Notes: generated by a model not told the origin, from the sequence alone. A stretch of DNA of 64,000 nt from Flavobacterium sp. W4I14 (GCA_030817875.1 JAUSZU010000001.1:1612001-1676000), one strand, 5' to 3'. Positions 26,419 to 36,299 are shown, numbered from the stretch's first letter. Translations and numbers: made by a program.

Positions 26419-27348
26419 TTAATTTTCGCTAAGTGAAACTTTTTCAATGACCAAATGTTGTAACAGGTTTGTAGGTGCTGATGCATCGAGCCAAAAAAAC
26501 TCAATATTGTCCTTTTCCATTTTTCTGAAAAAGGTATTTTGTCGTTTAGCATATTGGCAAATGGCAATACCCAATTTTAGTTTTAATTCATCAAGAGTGA
26601 ATAAACCATCCAGGTAATTCACAATAAATTTATATTCCAACCCATAGAAAACCAATATCTCTTTACTAATGCCTTCTTTAAGCAATTGCGCTACCTCTTC
26701 AATTAAGCCCGCTTTAAATCTTTGATCCAGCCTTGTCAGGATTTTGGCACGTGTTATTTCGACTTCATTTTTTAAACCAAAAATAATGGGTTTAATTTCG
26801 GGCCGCTCTACAGCTTCCAGTTGGTTATATTTCAAATATTGTGCTATTTCTAGCGCCCTGATCAACCTCTTTTTAGAAGATAAATCAACATGATCAGTAT
26901 TCTGGCTATTATCACTTTGTAATTTTGAAATTAACGCTTCTTTCGATAATAAATTTAGTTCATCTCTTAATGGTTGATTTACGGGAATGGCAGTAAAAGT
27001 TTGATTTTGCAAAAGACTATGGATGTACATTCCTGTTCCGCCACATAGAATAGGTATTTTGTTTTTTTCTGTTATAGATTCAAAAGCCTTATAGAAGTCG
27101 TTTTTAAAGGCATCTACATGATAGCGTTCGCCAGGCGCTAAAATATCGATTAAATGATAGGGAATTGTTTTACCGTTAATATGATATTCCTGCAAATCTT
27201 TACCAGTACCGATATCCATCCGTTTAAAAACCTGACGGCTATCGGCACTAATAATTTCGCCATTTAACGCATCCGCAACGCTTACAGCAAGTTTCGTTTT
27301 GCCCGATGCCGTTGCGCCCAAAATGATGATGAGATTATGCTGGTTCAT
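26419..27348 (-). CDS. miaA: tRNA dimethylallyltransferase
   Basis: MiaA transfers a dimethylallyl group to A37 of tRNAs reading UNN codons. The 309-residue protein has the P-loop GATASGKT (11-18), the conserved SADSRQVFKRMDIGTGK, the substrate-site CGGTGMYIHSLL, and the C-terminal CQYAKRQNTFFRK, which places Arg and Lys at the tRNA/DMAPP channel. Its ATG shares one base with the stop of the upstream gene (TAATG), so translation is coupled to the Mom-like protein. Confidence 0.96.
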   Translation of the reverse strand: MNQHNLIIILGATASGKTKLAVSVADALNGEIISADSRQVFKRMDIGTGKDLQEYHINGKTIPYHLIDILAPGERYHVDAFKNDFYKAFESITEKNKIPILCGGTGMYIHSLLQNQTFTAIPVNQPLRDELNLLSKEALISKLQSDNSQNTDHVDLSSKKRLIRALEIAQYLKYNQLEAVERPEIKPIIFGLKNEVEITRAKILTRLDQRFKAGLIEEVAQLLKEGISKEILVFYGLEYKFIVNYLDGLFTLDELKLKLGIAICQYAKRQNTFFRKMEKDNIEFFWLDASAPTNLLQHLVIEKVSLSEN

Positions 27349-28130
27349 TAAAATTTGAGGATAAACTTTAAACTCCCTGTATTAAACACTTCCGTTGCCA
27401 AAACCTGATGAATCTTATTTAGCTGACGATTTAGATTTTTATCCAGAACATAAGTCTGCGGCTCCAAAATTGCCGTTTGCTTAAAGCCCAATTTAATATA
27501 GGCTTCTCCTGCCGACCAGTCGCGATCTGCATAAGTCATAAGGTCATTAGATTTATACGTTTCACCGAAAAAAGCAATCAGCTTGCTAAGTCCTCCAGTA
27601 ATAGAATAGCCCGCTTTAACGGCAAACCTGATCAATTCTGCCGATTTATAATTTTCGGTATGGTTCATTTTACGTAGTGCCGAAAAAGTGGCAACCGCTA
27701 TAAGCGCCTCTTTTTCAAATAAACCAATTTTATATCGGCTGCTTACTGAGCCCTGCAAGTGATTTTCAATTAAAAAAGAATCAGCCTCGGGTTTAGTAAT
27801 TTTTAATACTTTGGTTTTTCTACCGTGAATACGGATATTTTTTCCAAGCAAAGATTTTATTCTCGCTAAAACCTGATCCGGTTTTGATTGCCAAAGATCT
27901 TCCCAGAGATGAATGAGTTTAATGCCTTCTTGGCGATATTTTTCCTGTAACCCAATGAGGTGTTGTGGCGTAAATTTATTGTTTAAACTTACCAGATGAA
28001 TGATCAATTGAGGATCAATCCGTAATAATTGAAATTCATATTCTATAAAAAAAAAGCACCCAATTTTATTATTAACGAGGGCTAAGCTTAATTGATGATG
28101 CCAGTTAACGTCAGAGGTTAAATTATTCAA
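27348..28130 (-). CDS. Mom-like / homing-endonuclease-associated GNAT-type domain protein
   Basis: A 260-residue protein. The first about 95 residues end in IKLIHLWEDLWQSKPDQVLA, the kind of final helix seen in VSR/DUF559-type endonuclease folds. Residues about 95-230 (IRIHGRKTKVLKITKPEADS, FLIENHLQGSV, KIGLFEKEALIAVATFSALR, ELIRFAVKAGYSITGGLSKL, YADRDWSAGEAYIKLGFKQT) match my recollection of the GNAT-like domain in phage Mom-type DNA-modification proteins and in HNH homing endonucleases. No HNH or PD-(D/E)xK catalytic set is visible, so the N-terminal part looks like a remnant. The gene overlaps miaA by one base. Nucleic-acid modification is a guess; the domain assignment is moderately sure. 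Confidence 0.6.
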   Translation of the reverse strand: MNNLTSDVNWHHQLSLALVNNKIGCFFFIEYEFQLLRIDPQLIIHLVSLNNKFTPQHLIGLQEKYRQEGIKLIHLWEDLWQSKPDQVLARIKSLLGKNIRIHGRKTKVLKITKPEADSFLIENHLQGSVSSRYKIGLFEKEALIAVATFSALRKMNHTENYKSAELIRFAVKAGYSITGGLSKLIAFFGETYKSNDLMTYADRDWSAGEAYIKLGFKQTAILEPQTYVLDKNLNRQLNKIHQVLATEVFNTGSLKFILKF

Positions 28131-28184
28131 TCAGTAGAAGGTTTTTTAGAAAAATTATCCACTGCAAATTTAACCATCAGATTG

Positions 28185-28547
28185 TTAAATCCATTCTTTT
28201 TCTTTAAAGTTAGTATGGATAATTTCTACCAGCGTTTCTACTTCTTTTAATTTGGAATCATCAAGTGCTGAAATTTTCAAACCTGATTTGTTTTTGCCAA
28301 AATCGCTTAAATTATGATTTGTAGTAGAAAATTCATCTGTATTGATTTTAACTTCTACAGCATCCCCGTTGATATAAACGCCTGTAAAAAAGCGTTCGGT
28401 TACCTTTTCACCGTTTAATTCAATGTTTTTTTCACTATAGAGATCATACCCGTTCTCCGAATTTTCGTGTACCGTATATCCGCGGGTGGCATAGGGCTGT
28501 ATTCCGGCTCTAATGGTCTGAAAAATTTCAACAAGATCAGTTTTCAT
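28185..28547 (-). CDS. Conserved hypothetical protein, 120 residues
   Basis: Not recognised. A soluble acidic alpha/beta protein without signal peptide or membrane helix. Features: an N-terminal helix DLVEIFQTIRAGIQPYAT, a strand-rich middle with TERFFTGVYINGDAVEVKIN, and a C-terminal helix LKEVETLVEIIHTNFKEKEW. It sits 54 bp upstream of the Mom-like gene on the same strand and 52 bp downstream of the MBL hydrolase, so a loose operon with miaA is possible. Codon use is like that of its neighbours. Confidence 0.7.
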   Translation of the reverse strand: MKTDLVEIFQTIRAGIQPYATRGYTVHENSENGYDLYSEKNIELNGEKVTERFFTGVYINGDAVEVKINTDEFSTTNHNLSDFGKNKSGLKISALDDSKLKEVETLVEIIHTNFKEKEWI

Positions 28548-28599
28548 AATTGTATTTGATTTTAGAATTAAACACCATAGTACAATTATTGTTTAGTTT

Positions 28600-29694
28600 T
28601 TATTCTTCAAGCCACCAGTTTTCCGTAGGTAAATATTCATTTAAAATTATTGTTTCACCCAATTTTGGGGTAACCAAAGGAAGTTGTTTTGCTGCTGCAG
28701 CTAAAACAACTCTTTTAATAGGCTCGTTCCAAGGGTGCATGGCTAAGCTAAATTTGCCCCAATGCACGGGCATTAAAACTTTTGCTTTTAAATCGATAGC
28801 GGCCTGTACTGTTTCTTCAGGAAACATATGGATGTAGGGCCAATAGGCGTTGTACTGTCCACATTCGAGCAAAGCCAAATCGAAAGGGCCAAACTCTTTG
28901 CCTATTTTGGCGAAATGTGTATCATAGCCAGAATCGCCTCCCAGAAACAGTTGATGGTTTTCAGTTTTTAATACAAAGGCTGACCAAAGCGTTTGATTTC
29001 TTTTAAACTTTCTTCCGGTAAAATGCCTTGCCGGAACCGCTGTTAACTTCAGGTTACTAAATAATGTTAGCGATTCGTTCCAGCACAATTCATTGATCTT
29101 ATCAGCTTTAATTCCCCATTTTTCCAAGTGCTCTCCTACTCCCAACGACGTAACTATGGTTTTAACTTGTGGTGCAATTTTTAAAATACTGTTATAATCG
29201 AGGTGATCGTAATGATCGTGTGTGATGAGCAGGATATCGATATTTTTAAATTCTTCTGCATTTACAACGTCTGTACCTAAAAAAGCCTTACTCCCAATAA
29301 ATGAAAATGGAGATGGAGTTTTGCTAAAAACTGGATCAACCAGAATTCTTAAGCCCTCTACTTTGATGAGGTAAGATGAGTGCCCAAACCATATAATCTC
29401 AGGAGCTCTGCTTTTAGGGCTTCCGTTTAGGTTAGGTTTAATGAAATGGAGTGCTTTATCTGGAGTTTTATCGGGGTGTTTTTCGAAAAGAAATGCATTT
29501 AAAACCTTAAAAAAGCTAACACCTTCGGGCTGCATTAACGTTATCGACTGATTTTGCAATGCACCATCACGATAGTTAGCCTGGTGCTGGATTTTTTCCA
29601 ATCGTAATCCTTTGGGTAAACGGCCAAAAACAGGAAGGTTCGTTATAATGAAGAACGCGATTAAGATAAAAAGTAAAATGTATACAGCTATCAT
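28600..29694 (-). CDS. MBL-fold metal-dependent hydrolase (UlaG/NAPE-PLD-like)
   Basis: A 364-residue metallo-beta-lactamase-fold hydrolase with one N-terminal membrane helix (IAVYILLFILIAFFIITNLP). Metal ligands: the HxHxDH motif in LLITHDHYDHLDYNSI, a later His in VPARHFTGRKF, Asp in LFLGGDSGYDTHF, and the last His in VLMPVHWGKFSLAMHPW. The leading IIWFGHSSYLIKVEGLRILV is the usual opening of the UlaG/phospholipase D (NAPE-PLD) branch. A membrane-anchored phosphodiesterase acting on lipids or sugar lactones is plausible, but the substrate is unknown. Confidence 0.85.
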   Translation of the reverse strand: MIAVYILLFILIAFFIITNLPVFGRLPKGLRLEKIQHQANYRDGALQNQSITLMQPEGVSFFKVLNAFLFEKHPDKTPDKALHFIKPNLNGSPKSRAPEIIWFGHSSYLIKVEGLRILVDPVFSKTPSPFSFIGSKAFLGTDVVNAEEFKNIDILLITHDHYDHLDYNSILKIAPQVKTIVTSLGVGEHLEKWGIKADKINELCWNESLTLFSNLKLTAVPARHFTGRKFKRNQTLWSAFVLKTENHQLFLGGDSGYDTHFAKIGKEFGPFDLALLECGQYNAYWPYIHMFPEETVQAAIDLKAKVLMPVHWGKFSLAMHPWNEPIKRVVLAAAAKQLPLVTPKLGETIILNEYLPTENWWLEE

Positions 29695-29793
29695 TTTTTA
29701 AAATTAATAAAACCAAAGTAGGAATATGATTTTAAAAAAGAAGCCTGAGTGAGTTATATGACGTACGGATTACTTCAGCTAAAGAAAAACAAA

Positions 29794-29820
29794 AAAGTCC
29801 TTCTATAAGTGAAGGACTTT
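29794..29820 (-). terminator. Terminator of the susCD operon
   Basis: Perfect 10-bp arms AAAGTCCTTC and GAAGGACTTT around a 7-nt loop, with a T run on the minus strand. It lies 21 bp beyond the susD stop. Confidence 0.92.
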
Positions 29821-29840
29821 CAATTGTGAGTGGCAGCGCG

Positions 29841-31397
29841 TTATTTCAATAGCCACATGGTTTGGTTTACATCGTCGCTACCGCCATACTGACTGGCAAC
29901 TGCAGCCGAAAGGTTGGCTGAATTGTAACTCAGTTCATTTGAAGGATATAGCCACCTTAAAGGAAAATTTGTTGAGGGCGAGTTTAGGTTTGTTGAAGCG
30001 TTTAGTTTAAATACCGGATATCCTGTCCTCCTGTTTTCAAACCACCCCTGGTATTTGTTTCCCTGCAAAAAGCTGGCTACGTATTTTTGTGTAATTACCT
30101 GCGCTATTTGCTGCTCTGTTGAGCCAGTTAAGGCCACAGTAGCCGGAAAGGCATCAATATAAGCTGCATCCATTTTCATGTTGTGATGATAATCGGCCAG
30201 ATCAGGTGTATACTGGGCTATGAACTTCATTGAATTTATAATCCCATTAGCATAATAGGTTTGTGCTGGCGTACCAGTTATCCATCCACGAATAGTTGCC
30301 TCTGCCAGAATAAACTGTAAATCCCAATAATTAAAAACGCCTACAGGTTCAGCATTTACAAGGTTTACATACCTGATATTGATATCGGTATAATCTTTGT
30401 TTACCCTTCTGGTCTGCAAACTTGAAAACGAATCGGAAGGCTCTATACTTGGATAAGCAGCAATGTCAGACTGTGAAACACCAGCAGTAATTTTAACAGG
30501 TGATGGTTTGGCATAATAAAACAGTCTCTTATCATTTGTGGCCTTTAGTGGTTCTAACAATACATTGGTCAACATGGTATAATTAGATTTCACAAAAGAA
30601 TTACCAGATCCGGCTGGCACATCGCTCCAAGGATAATTTTGACCAGCTGTAGCGTTGTAAGCAAGCGCAAAATTATCGTTATAATCTCTCATTAACGGAC
30701 GGTTGCTTACAATATCCTTAAAGCGTTCGATTACCTTTAGATCGGCATCGCCTGTTTTTTTATAAAGGTTAATGAGTACATGGAGCTCAAAACTATTGAC
30801 CAATCTTCTCCATTTATCGGTGTTGCCTGCAAAAATTGGATCGCCTTCGAAATTTGAACCAGATGTGAATAAGGTATTGGCTAGATCTAATTCGTTTAAT
30901 ATACCTAGAAAGACTGTTTTTTGAGTATCATACTTGGGCTGTAATATCGCATCTGATTCTCCTTTTACAGCTTCGGTATATGGAATATCGCCTACTTGCA
31001 TCGTTGTCATAAAGAACTGCCATGCCCTAATAAAGTGTCCTAAGGCCTGATAAGATTTTTTAAGTCCTTCATCAGTTGCATAATTTTCCATCGGTGCAAT
31101 ATTGCGCAACAAAGTAATTCTGCCAAAATCGGTACGGCTTATTTTATTATACTGGAAATTTTCCTGCCCTTCGCCCCATGTTAAATACTTTCCCAGTAAA
31201 AATGGCTGCATAAAAGACTTTGTGGAGCTGATATCACTCCTTGTGATGTTTAAAATCATTCCTGTGGCAAGCATAGCCGAATTTACCTGGGTAGTTGCGT
31301 TAGGGTTTGTATTAATGGCATCGAACTTTTTGCAGCCATTGCTTATCATTACCAATGCAGGTAGTAACAAGGTATATTTTAAAAAATTACTTTTCAT
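29841..31397 (-). CDS. SusD/RagB-family nutrient-binding lipoprotein
   Basis: A 518-residue surface lipoprotein that lids the adjacent SusC channel and binds the incoming oligosaccharide or peptide. The signal peptide ends with lipobox ISNGCKK (Cys22). It opens with KFDAINTNPNATTQVNSAML, typical of the SusD-like_2 subgroup, and contains QALGHFIRAWQFFMTTMQVG and SDVPAGSGNSFVKSNYTML, with helix pairs of TPR type. It follows susC by 28 bp. The ligand cannot be told, because no glycoside hydrolase or peptidase is encoded beside the pair. Confidence 0.93.
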   Translation of the reverse strand: MKSNFLKYTLLLPALVMISNGCKKFDAINTNPNATTQVNSAMLATGMILNITRSDISSTKSFMQPFLLGKYLTWGEGQENFQYNKISRTDFGRITLLRNIAPMENYATDEGLKKSYQALGHFIRAWQFFMTTMQVGDIPYTEAVKGESDAILQPKYDTQKTVFLGILNELDLANTLFTSGSNFEGDPIFAGNTDKWRRLVNSFELHVLINLYKKTGDADLKVIERFKDIVSNRPLMRDYNDNFALAYNATAGQNYPWSDVPAGSGNSFVKSNYTMLTNVLLEPLKATNDKRLFYYAKPSPVKITAGVSQSDIAAYPSIEPSDSFSSLQTRRVNKDYTDINIRYVNLVNAEPVGVFNYWDLQFILAEATIRGWITGTPAQTYYANGIINSMKFIAQYTPDLADYHHNMKMDAAYIDAFPATVALTGSTEQQIAQVITQKYVASFLQGNKYQGWFENRRTGYPVFKLNASTNLNSPSTNFPLRWLYPSNELSYNSANLSAAVASQYGGSDDVNQTMWLLK

Positions 31398-31425
31398 AAA
31401 ATGCTTTTTTGAAAACGATAAATAA

Positions 31426-34400
31426 TTAGAAACCTACTTTAATGTTAAAACCTACCATTCTCATTGATGGTGAGTTCAGGTTTTCTGTATCTACATCAGG
31501 ATCGGAATATTTGAAATTCGTCCACATAAATAGGTTCTGGCCAGTTAAAGAAAATGACGCGCTCTTTAACCCTAATTTAGTCGCCGTTTTTGATGTCAAA
31601 CGATAACCCAGCGAAATTTCACGTAGCTTGATAAATGATTCATTCTGAACTCTGTTATCACCACCTCTATACCATTGCGCATAATCCTGATAACCAAGTG
31701 GCACGTCATTTACAGCATATTTACGTGTGTCACTTGTTATCTGTCCATATTTATCGTAGGTAACACTACCTGATACCACTTTAACGCCTTGTCCTACATA
31801 ATCATTCTTGCCAAGAACGACTTGGTTATAGCGGTATATGTTATCTGTTTCCGGAGCTGTTCCAGAGTCGAACATCTTATCATAAATATAATTGTACATT
31901 AATCCACCAATTCGTCCGTCGATGTTTAGTCCTAGTGACCAGTTTTTATAATTAAAATTATTGATAAAGCCAAAGCTGAAATCAGGGTCACCATAGCCAA
32001 GTTTTTTAACATAATCGCTCCAAACGGGATAACCGCTTTCGTGAATTACATTTCCTTCAGGATCTTTTACCCAGTAGTTATCGGTATAAGTATCTAATCT
32101 TTCACCTTTTTTAACCCACAGGTTATCGGCAGAATATACCGGATCCAGATTTACATAATAGCGGTGCTGATTAGACCAATTGATGGTAGAATGCCATTCG
32201 AAATCTTTATTCCTGATTACAGATCCGTCAACGGTAATTTCAAGGCCTCGTCTTCCATAAGTTTCCTGGGTATTTACCAAAGTTGACGAGAAACCCGATG
32301 AAGAAGGAATAGTAGTACTTACCTGCTGGTCGTAATAGTATTTATTGAAATAAGCTACGTCGAAATGTAATCTTTTCTTGAATAAATAACCGGCTGCTCC
32401 AACTTCATATGTTCTCTGTGCGCTGGGAAGCAGGCTGTTGCCCAATAAAGATGAAGGATAGTAAGCAGCGTTTAAAGTATTCCAGGCAGCAGTTGTTGTA
32501 CTGTAAGTTCTGTTACTGGCATATACATCCAAAGCAGTTTTAAATATCGCCCACGAACCACGGATTTTGAACATATCAATTACTTTGGGCAGTTTCACCA
32601 ATTCTGAAACTACGATACTCGAACCAATGGATGGATAAAAATAAGAACGTGATGCTTTTGGTTGGGCAGAGTTCCAGTCGTTTCTTCCTGTAAAATCAAG
32701 GAAGATTGCATCATTATAGCCAACAGAAGCCCTGCTGTACAAACTATTGATCTGCCTTGTGCTATATCCTTGAGCTACAGTAGGTGGCTCTACCGAACCA
32801 GCTAAAGAATAAAACGTTGGTGAAATTAATCCGTTTTTAGTTGTACCACTTAAGGATTCATCAATGAAATAGTAAACTGTTCCACCGGCCAAAGCATCGA
32901 TGGTAAACTTATTCAGTTTCTTTTTATAGCTTAAAATTACATCATCATTGGTACTGAAACCTTTTGTATCCTGAATTGAATACATGCCTTTTGCATTCCA
33001 TCCGCTACCGTTAACTGCACCACCACGGGTAGAATAGATATTGGCAGTAGGATTACGGAAGGTAGTTTTGTTATTGTAATTATCGTAACCTAAACGTACC
33101 AATAAATTAAAATCTTGGTTAATCTGGTAATTTGCCGTCACGTTAGCATTCACGGTATTGGTTTCGATGCCATTTAATTTTTCATTGGCAATTAAATATG
33201 GGTTATCGTACCAGTTGGTATACATCCAGTTCTGGGTTTTATAAGGCACTTTCCAGTAATCTTTATAATCGCGGATATCGTATTCGGTACCTGTCCACAT
33301 AATTAACTGGTACAAATAACCCTGGTTGTTATAACCGCCACCCCAAATCTGATCGGCCCAGCGGCGACTTACCCCCATATGGCCTTCCAGTTTAAATTTA
33401 TCACTCAATTTCATTTCGCCAGACATGGTTAAATTTACCATATTTAGGTTTTGATTTGGAAACTGCCCTTTATTATAGATATCATTCAGCCCGATCCTGA
33501 AACTTCCATTCTCGCCAGATTGGGCAATGCTTAAATTATTATTTAAAATAAGGCCGTTTGACATGAAGTTCTTTAAATTGTCTTTCCCTTTCGATTCCAA
33601 AAGCATATTATCTTCAAACTGCTTGGTAACCGGGTTCCAATCCCTGGCCCTTATACCTGCATCCAACTTTGGGCCCCAAACATAATCGTTATCGATAACC
33701 CCATTTTGACCACGGCCATACGAACTCTGCACTTCCGGAATAGCGAGAAAACCCAATGAAGTCATGGTGTTGCTATTCACATCAATTGAAAGCCCCTTGC
33801 CGGCTGCACCTTTTTTTGTTGTAATTAAAAGTACCCCACCAGATGCTCTTGAACCATAAAGTGCCGATGCCGTTGGTCCTTTTAGTATATCCATACTTTC
33901 AATATCGTCGGTGGGAATATCTCTCAATGACAAATTACCGTAAGGTACCCCGTCTATAACTAATAAAGCACTTTCGCCACGCAGTTCAATGGTTGGTCGG
34001 GCGTTAAATTCTGTTGAATTTTTAATGACCAAACCAGAAACCCTACCGGTTAATGAGGTAGCTACATCTACACCTTTAACAGTTTGTAAATCTTTACCGG
34101 CTACCTTTTGCACTGCATAACCCAACGATTTTTCTGATCGCTTAATGCCAAGCGCAGTAACTACTACGTCAGTTAATTCTGTTGATGCAGGTTGTAAAAT
34201 AATCGTGTAATTTTTACTATCGTTTATATTAATTTCCCTTGAAATGTAGCCAATATAAGATATTACTAATGTTGAGCCTGCTGATGCGTTTAAAGAGAAT
34301 GTACCATTCGCATCAGTTGTAGCGCCTGTTTTCGTTCCTTTAACCAAAATACTCGCTCCAACAATTGGTTGTCCAGTTTCGTCGGTTACTTTTCCGCTAA

Positions 34401-34797
34401 TCGTTTCGAATATTGATTTATATATCGGTTCAATGGTCTTTTTGCGCAATACAATTGTTTTATCAAAAATCTTATAACTCAGTGGTTGATTTTTAAAACA
34501 AAGGTCCAATACCTGGTCAATAGGTGTATTTTTTACATCAATACTTATTTTCTGAATATTTTGAAGCTCTAAATTATCATACAGAAAAACATATGCGCTC
34601 TGTTTCTCTATTGATTTAAATATAACATCTATTGGAACATTTCTTTGTTTCAATGTGATGTTCTGGCTGTAAACACTGGCGCTTACTTGACAGAGGCTTA
34701 CTAATAACAATATTGTGGTTAGCTTCATCACCAATACTAATTGTGCAGGTTTACACCGTATCTTAAATACGGTGTTAAAGAATGTAATAAAATTCAT
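31426..34797 (-). CDS. SusC/RagA-family TonB-dependent transporter with STN signalling domain
   Basis: A 1123-residue outer-membrane transporter. Order: signal peptide (about 20-42), STN domain (about 50-120, VPIDVIFKSIEKQSAYVFLY, SIDVKNTPIDQVLDLCFKN) for contact with FecR, a carboxypeptidase-regulatory domain (about 133-215, ISGKVTDETGQPIVGASILV), the TonB-box region LTDVVVTALGIKRSEKSLGY, the plug (YGSRASGGVLLITTKKG), and a long 22-strand barrel ending FNIKVGF. The STN domain, together with the upstream FecR and sigma genes, marks it as a self-inducing transducer. Its 5' leader lies opposite a putative antisense RNA (34810-34920). Confidence 0.96.
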   Translation of the reverse strand: MNFITFFNTVFKIRCKPAQLVLVMKLTTILLLVSLCQVSASVYSQNITLKQRNVPIDVIFKSIEKQSAYVFLYDNLELQNIQKISIDVKNTPIDQVLDLCFKNQPLSYKIFDKTIVLRKKTIEPIYKSIFETISGKVTDETGQPIVGASILVKGTKTGATTDANGTFSLNASAGSTLVISYIGYISREININDSKNYTIILQPASTELTDVVVTALGIKRSEKSLGYAVQKVAGKDLQTVKGVDVATSLTGRVSGLVIKNSTEFNARPTIELRGESALLVIDGVPYGNLSLRDIPTDDIESMDILKGPTASALYGSRASGGVLLITTKKGAAGKGLSIDVNSNTMTSLGFLAIPEVQSSYGRGQNGVIDNDYVWGPKLDAGIRARDWNPVTKQFEDNMLLESKGKDNLKNFMSNGLILNNNLSIAQSGENGSFRIGLNDIYNKGQFPNQNLNMVNLTMSGEMKLSDKFKLEGHMGVSRRWADQIWGGGYNNQGYLYQLIMWTGTEYDIRDYKDYWKVPYKTQNWMYTNWYDNPYLIANEKLNGIETNTVNANVTANYQINQDFNLLVRLGYDNYNNKTTFRNPTANIYSTRGGAVNGSGWNAKGMYSIQDTKGFSTNDDVILSYKKKLNKFTIDALAGGTVYYFIDESLSGTTKNGLISPTFYSLAGSVEPPTVAQGYSTRQINSLYSRASVGYNDAIFLDFTGRNDWNSAQPKASRSYFYPSIGSSIVVSELVKLPKVIDMFKIRGSWAIFKTALDVYASNRTYSTTTAAWNTLNAAYYPSSLLGNSLLPSAQRTYEVGAAGYLFKKRLHFDVAYFNKYYYDQQVSTTIPSSSGFSSTLVNTQETYGRRGLEITVDGSVIRNKDFEWHSTINWSNQHRYYVNLDPVYSADNLWVKKGERLDTYTDNYWVKDPEGNVIHESGYPVWSDYVKKLGYGDPDFSFGFINNFNYKNWSLGLNIDGRIGGLMYNYIYDKMFDSGTAPETDNIYRYNQVVLGKNDYVGQGVKVVSGSVTYDKYGQITSDTRKYAVNDVPLGYQDYAQWYRGGDNRVQNESFIKLREISLGYRLTSKTATKLGLKSASFSLTGQNLFMWTNFKYSDPDVDTENLNSPSMRMVGFNIKVGF

Positions 34798-34809
34798 GAT
34801 TGAATTTGG

Positions 34810-34920
34810 GGTTTAAAACATTATAGCTTAGATAACTTATTGTGTTTCTGGTGCAGATTCATCTGTACAGAAAAGTTTATCTCTAAAATGATAGCAGAAA
34901 ATGGTACGAACACTTCTGCC
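34810..34920 (+). ncRNA. Putative structured antisense RNA opposite the susC leader (copy A)
   Basis: Seen: two 16-nt blocks identical to those of the element at 37161-37254, ATAGCTTAGATAACTT (34823-34838) and TGGTACGAACACTTCT (34902-34917). Between them is a hairpin (TTTCTG at 34845-34850 with CAGAAA at 34868-34873, inner CAGA/TCTG). A second hairpin (GCAGAA at 34894-34899 with TTCTGC at 34914-34919) carries loop GTACGAA. The stems differ in sequence from copy B but both still pair. It is antisense to the 5' leader of susC. DonS-type antisense sRNAs in Bacteroides SusCD loci are the known analogue. Its promoter is poorly matched and no T tract follows, so it could also be a cis element in the susC mRNA. 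Confidence 0.5.
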
Positions 34921-35012
34921 CTCCTGTTCAGAGAAAATTAACTCGAATGGTCTTTTCTTTGTGTATTATATCTTCATATATTTTGGTTTGTTTAGTTATT
35001 TGGTTTGGTTGG

Positions 35013-36167
35013 TTATTTTTGGTTTACAATGATCCGGTTGTCTTCTACTCTGCAATGGATACCTGTATAAGCGAGCATTTCAATCAGTTTTGATACACTT
35101 ACGTTTCGAGGTATTTTTCCGGTATACTCTTTGGCTGGTATAGAACCGCTATAGCTAACTTTGATATCATACCAGCGAGAAACCAGGCGCATTACAGATT
35201 TGAGATCGGCCTTTTCGAACTGAAAATAACCGTTTTTCCATGCGATTATTGCTTCAAGATCTTCTATTTTCTCGATTTTAATCCCTTCAGTTTTCTCTTT
35301 AATAATTGCCTGTTGCCCAGGAGTTAAACGTGTTGTTTGTTTACCGCTTTTAATTTCAACACTACCCTCCAGCAATGTAGTACGCTGATATTCTTCATCG
35401 TCATAGGCATTTATATTAAAGTGTGTACCCAAAACCGTTATTTCTGACTTATTGGTACTTACAATGAAAGGCTTGGCCTTATTTTTAGCCACTTCAAAAT
35501 AGACCTCTCCAGTTATATCTACTCTTCGATCACTACCTGTAAAAGCGGTTGGAAATTTAATAGAAGAACCCGCATTTAACCATACTTCTGTTCCATCAAC
35601 CAAAACCAGATGATACTGGCCACCACGGGGTGTTATTACGGTATTAATAGCTATAGATTCAGGGTTTGTGTTTTCTGCAAAACGATAAATCAATTCTCCG
35701 CTCTTGGTTTTAACTACTTTAACGCCAGGCTGATCTGCGATTTGACCATCCGAAGCTTTGTTTAGAATAATCTGCGATCCATCGGCTAATAACAGTACGG
35801 CATTATTTCCACCTGGAATTATTTTAGTCTTTTTTGATTCAGAAGATGTAACCAGAAGATCACGCTCGGTTTGTTTTAAATAGACATAGACGCCCGCAAG
35901 CAAAACCATGATCATAATGGCTGCTTTAAAAAATAAAGTATAAAATAATTTAATTTTCTTCGGCTCTTGCTGAACCTTATTATGATCAATTCTTGATGTA
36001 ATATTCTGGAAAATCTGCTTTTTGACCTTTTCTTCATTGAATTGATTTTTAGTCAACTCTGCACCATTTATACGATCATACCATTGCTCTACTATCATTC
36101 TTTCATCTGATGTAGCGGTTTGATCATTATACTTTTCTATTAAATATTTAATATCGTCGGTATTCAA
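35013..36167 (-). CDS. FecR-type anti-sigma factor
   Basis: A 384-residue inner-membrane anti-sigma factor. The cytoplasmic N-terminus (IKYLIEKYNDQTATSDERMI, VEQWYDRING) would hold the sigma factor. A single membrane helix follows at about 76-96 (FKAAIMIMVLLAGVYVYL), then the periplasmic FecR domain (about 110-280, TPRGGQYHLVLVDGTEVWLN, RRVDITGEVYFEVAKNKAKP, SVEIKSGKQTTRLTPGQQAI) and the C-terminal DUF4974 module (about 305-384, FEKADLKSVMRLVSRWYDIK), which should dock on the SusC STN domain. Located between the sigma gene and susC, the usual order. Confidence 0.95.
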   Translation of the reverse strand: MNTDDIKYLIEKYNDQTATSDERMIVEQWYDRINGAELTKNQFNEEKVKKQIFQNITSRIDHNKVQQEPKKIKLFYTLFFKAAIMIMVLLAGVYVYLKQTERDLLVTSSESKKTKIIPGGNNAVLLLADGSQIILNKASDGQIADQPGVKVVKTKSGELIYRFAENTNPESIAINTVITPRGGQYHLVLVDGTEVWLNAGSSIKFPTAFTGSDRRVDITGEVYFEVAKNKAKPFIVSTNKSEITVLGTHFNINAYDDEEYQRTTLLEGSVEIKSGKQTTRLTPGQQAIIKEKTEGIKIEKIEDLEAIIAWKNGYFQFEKADLKSVMRLVSRWYDIKVSYSGSIPAKEYTGKIPRNVSVSKLIEMLAYTGIHCRVEDNRIIVNQK

Positions 36168-36299
36168 AATAGCTGCTTTTATAGGTTTATACGGTTATGC
36201 TGCAAAAAGTACCATATGGTTTTTATTTTTTTTTTATTTTTTTGGAAACGCCTTTTTATTGCATAACGCATCAATCTGCACCAGATACAAGAAAATGTA

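Noticed and set aside
34810..34925. Reading the shared 16-nt blocks as a -35/-10 promoter pair for the ECF sigma factor
   Set aside because: The blocks are about 63 bp apart in one copy and 41 bp in the other, which is wrong and inconsistent for a promoter; the conserved hairpins fit RNA better.
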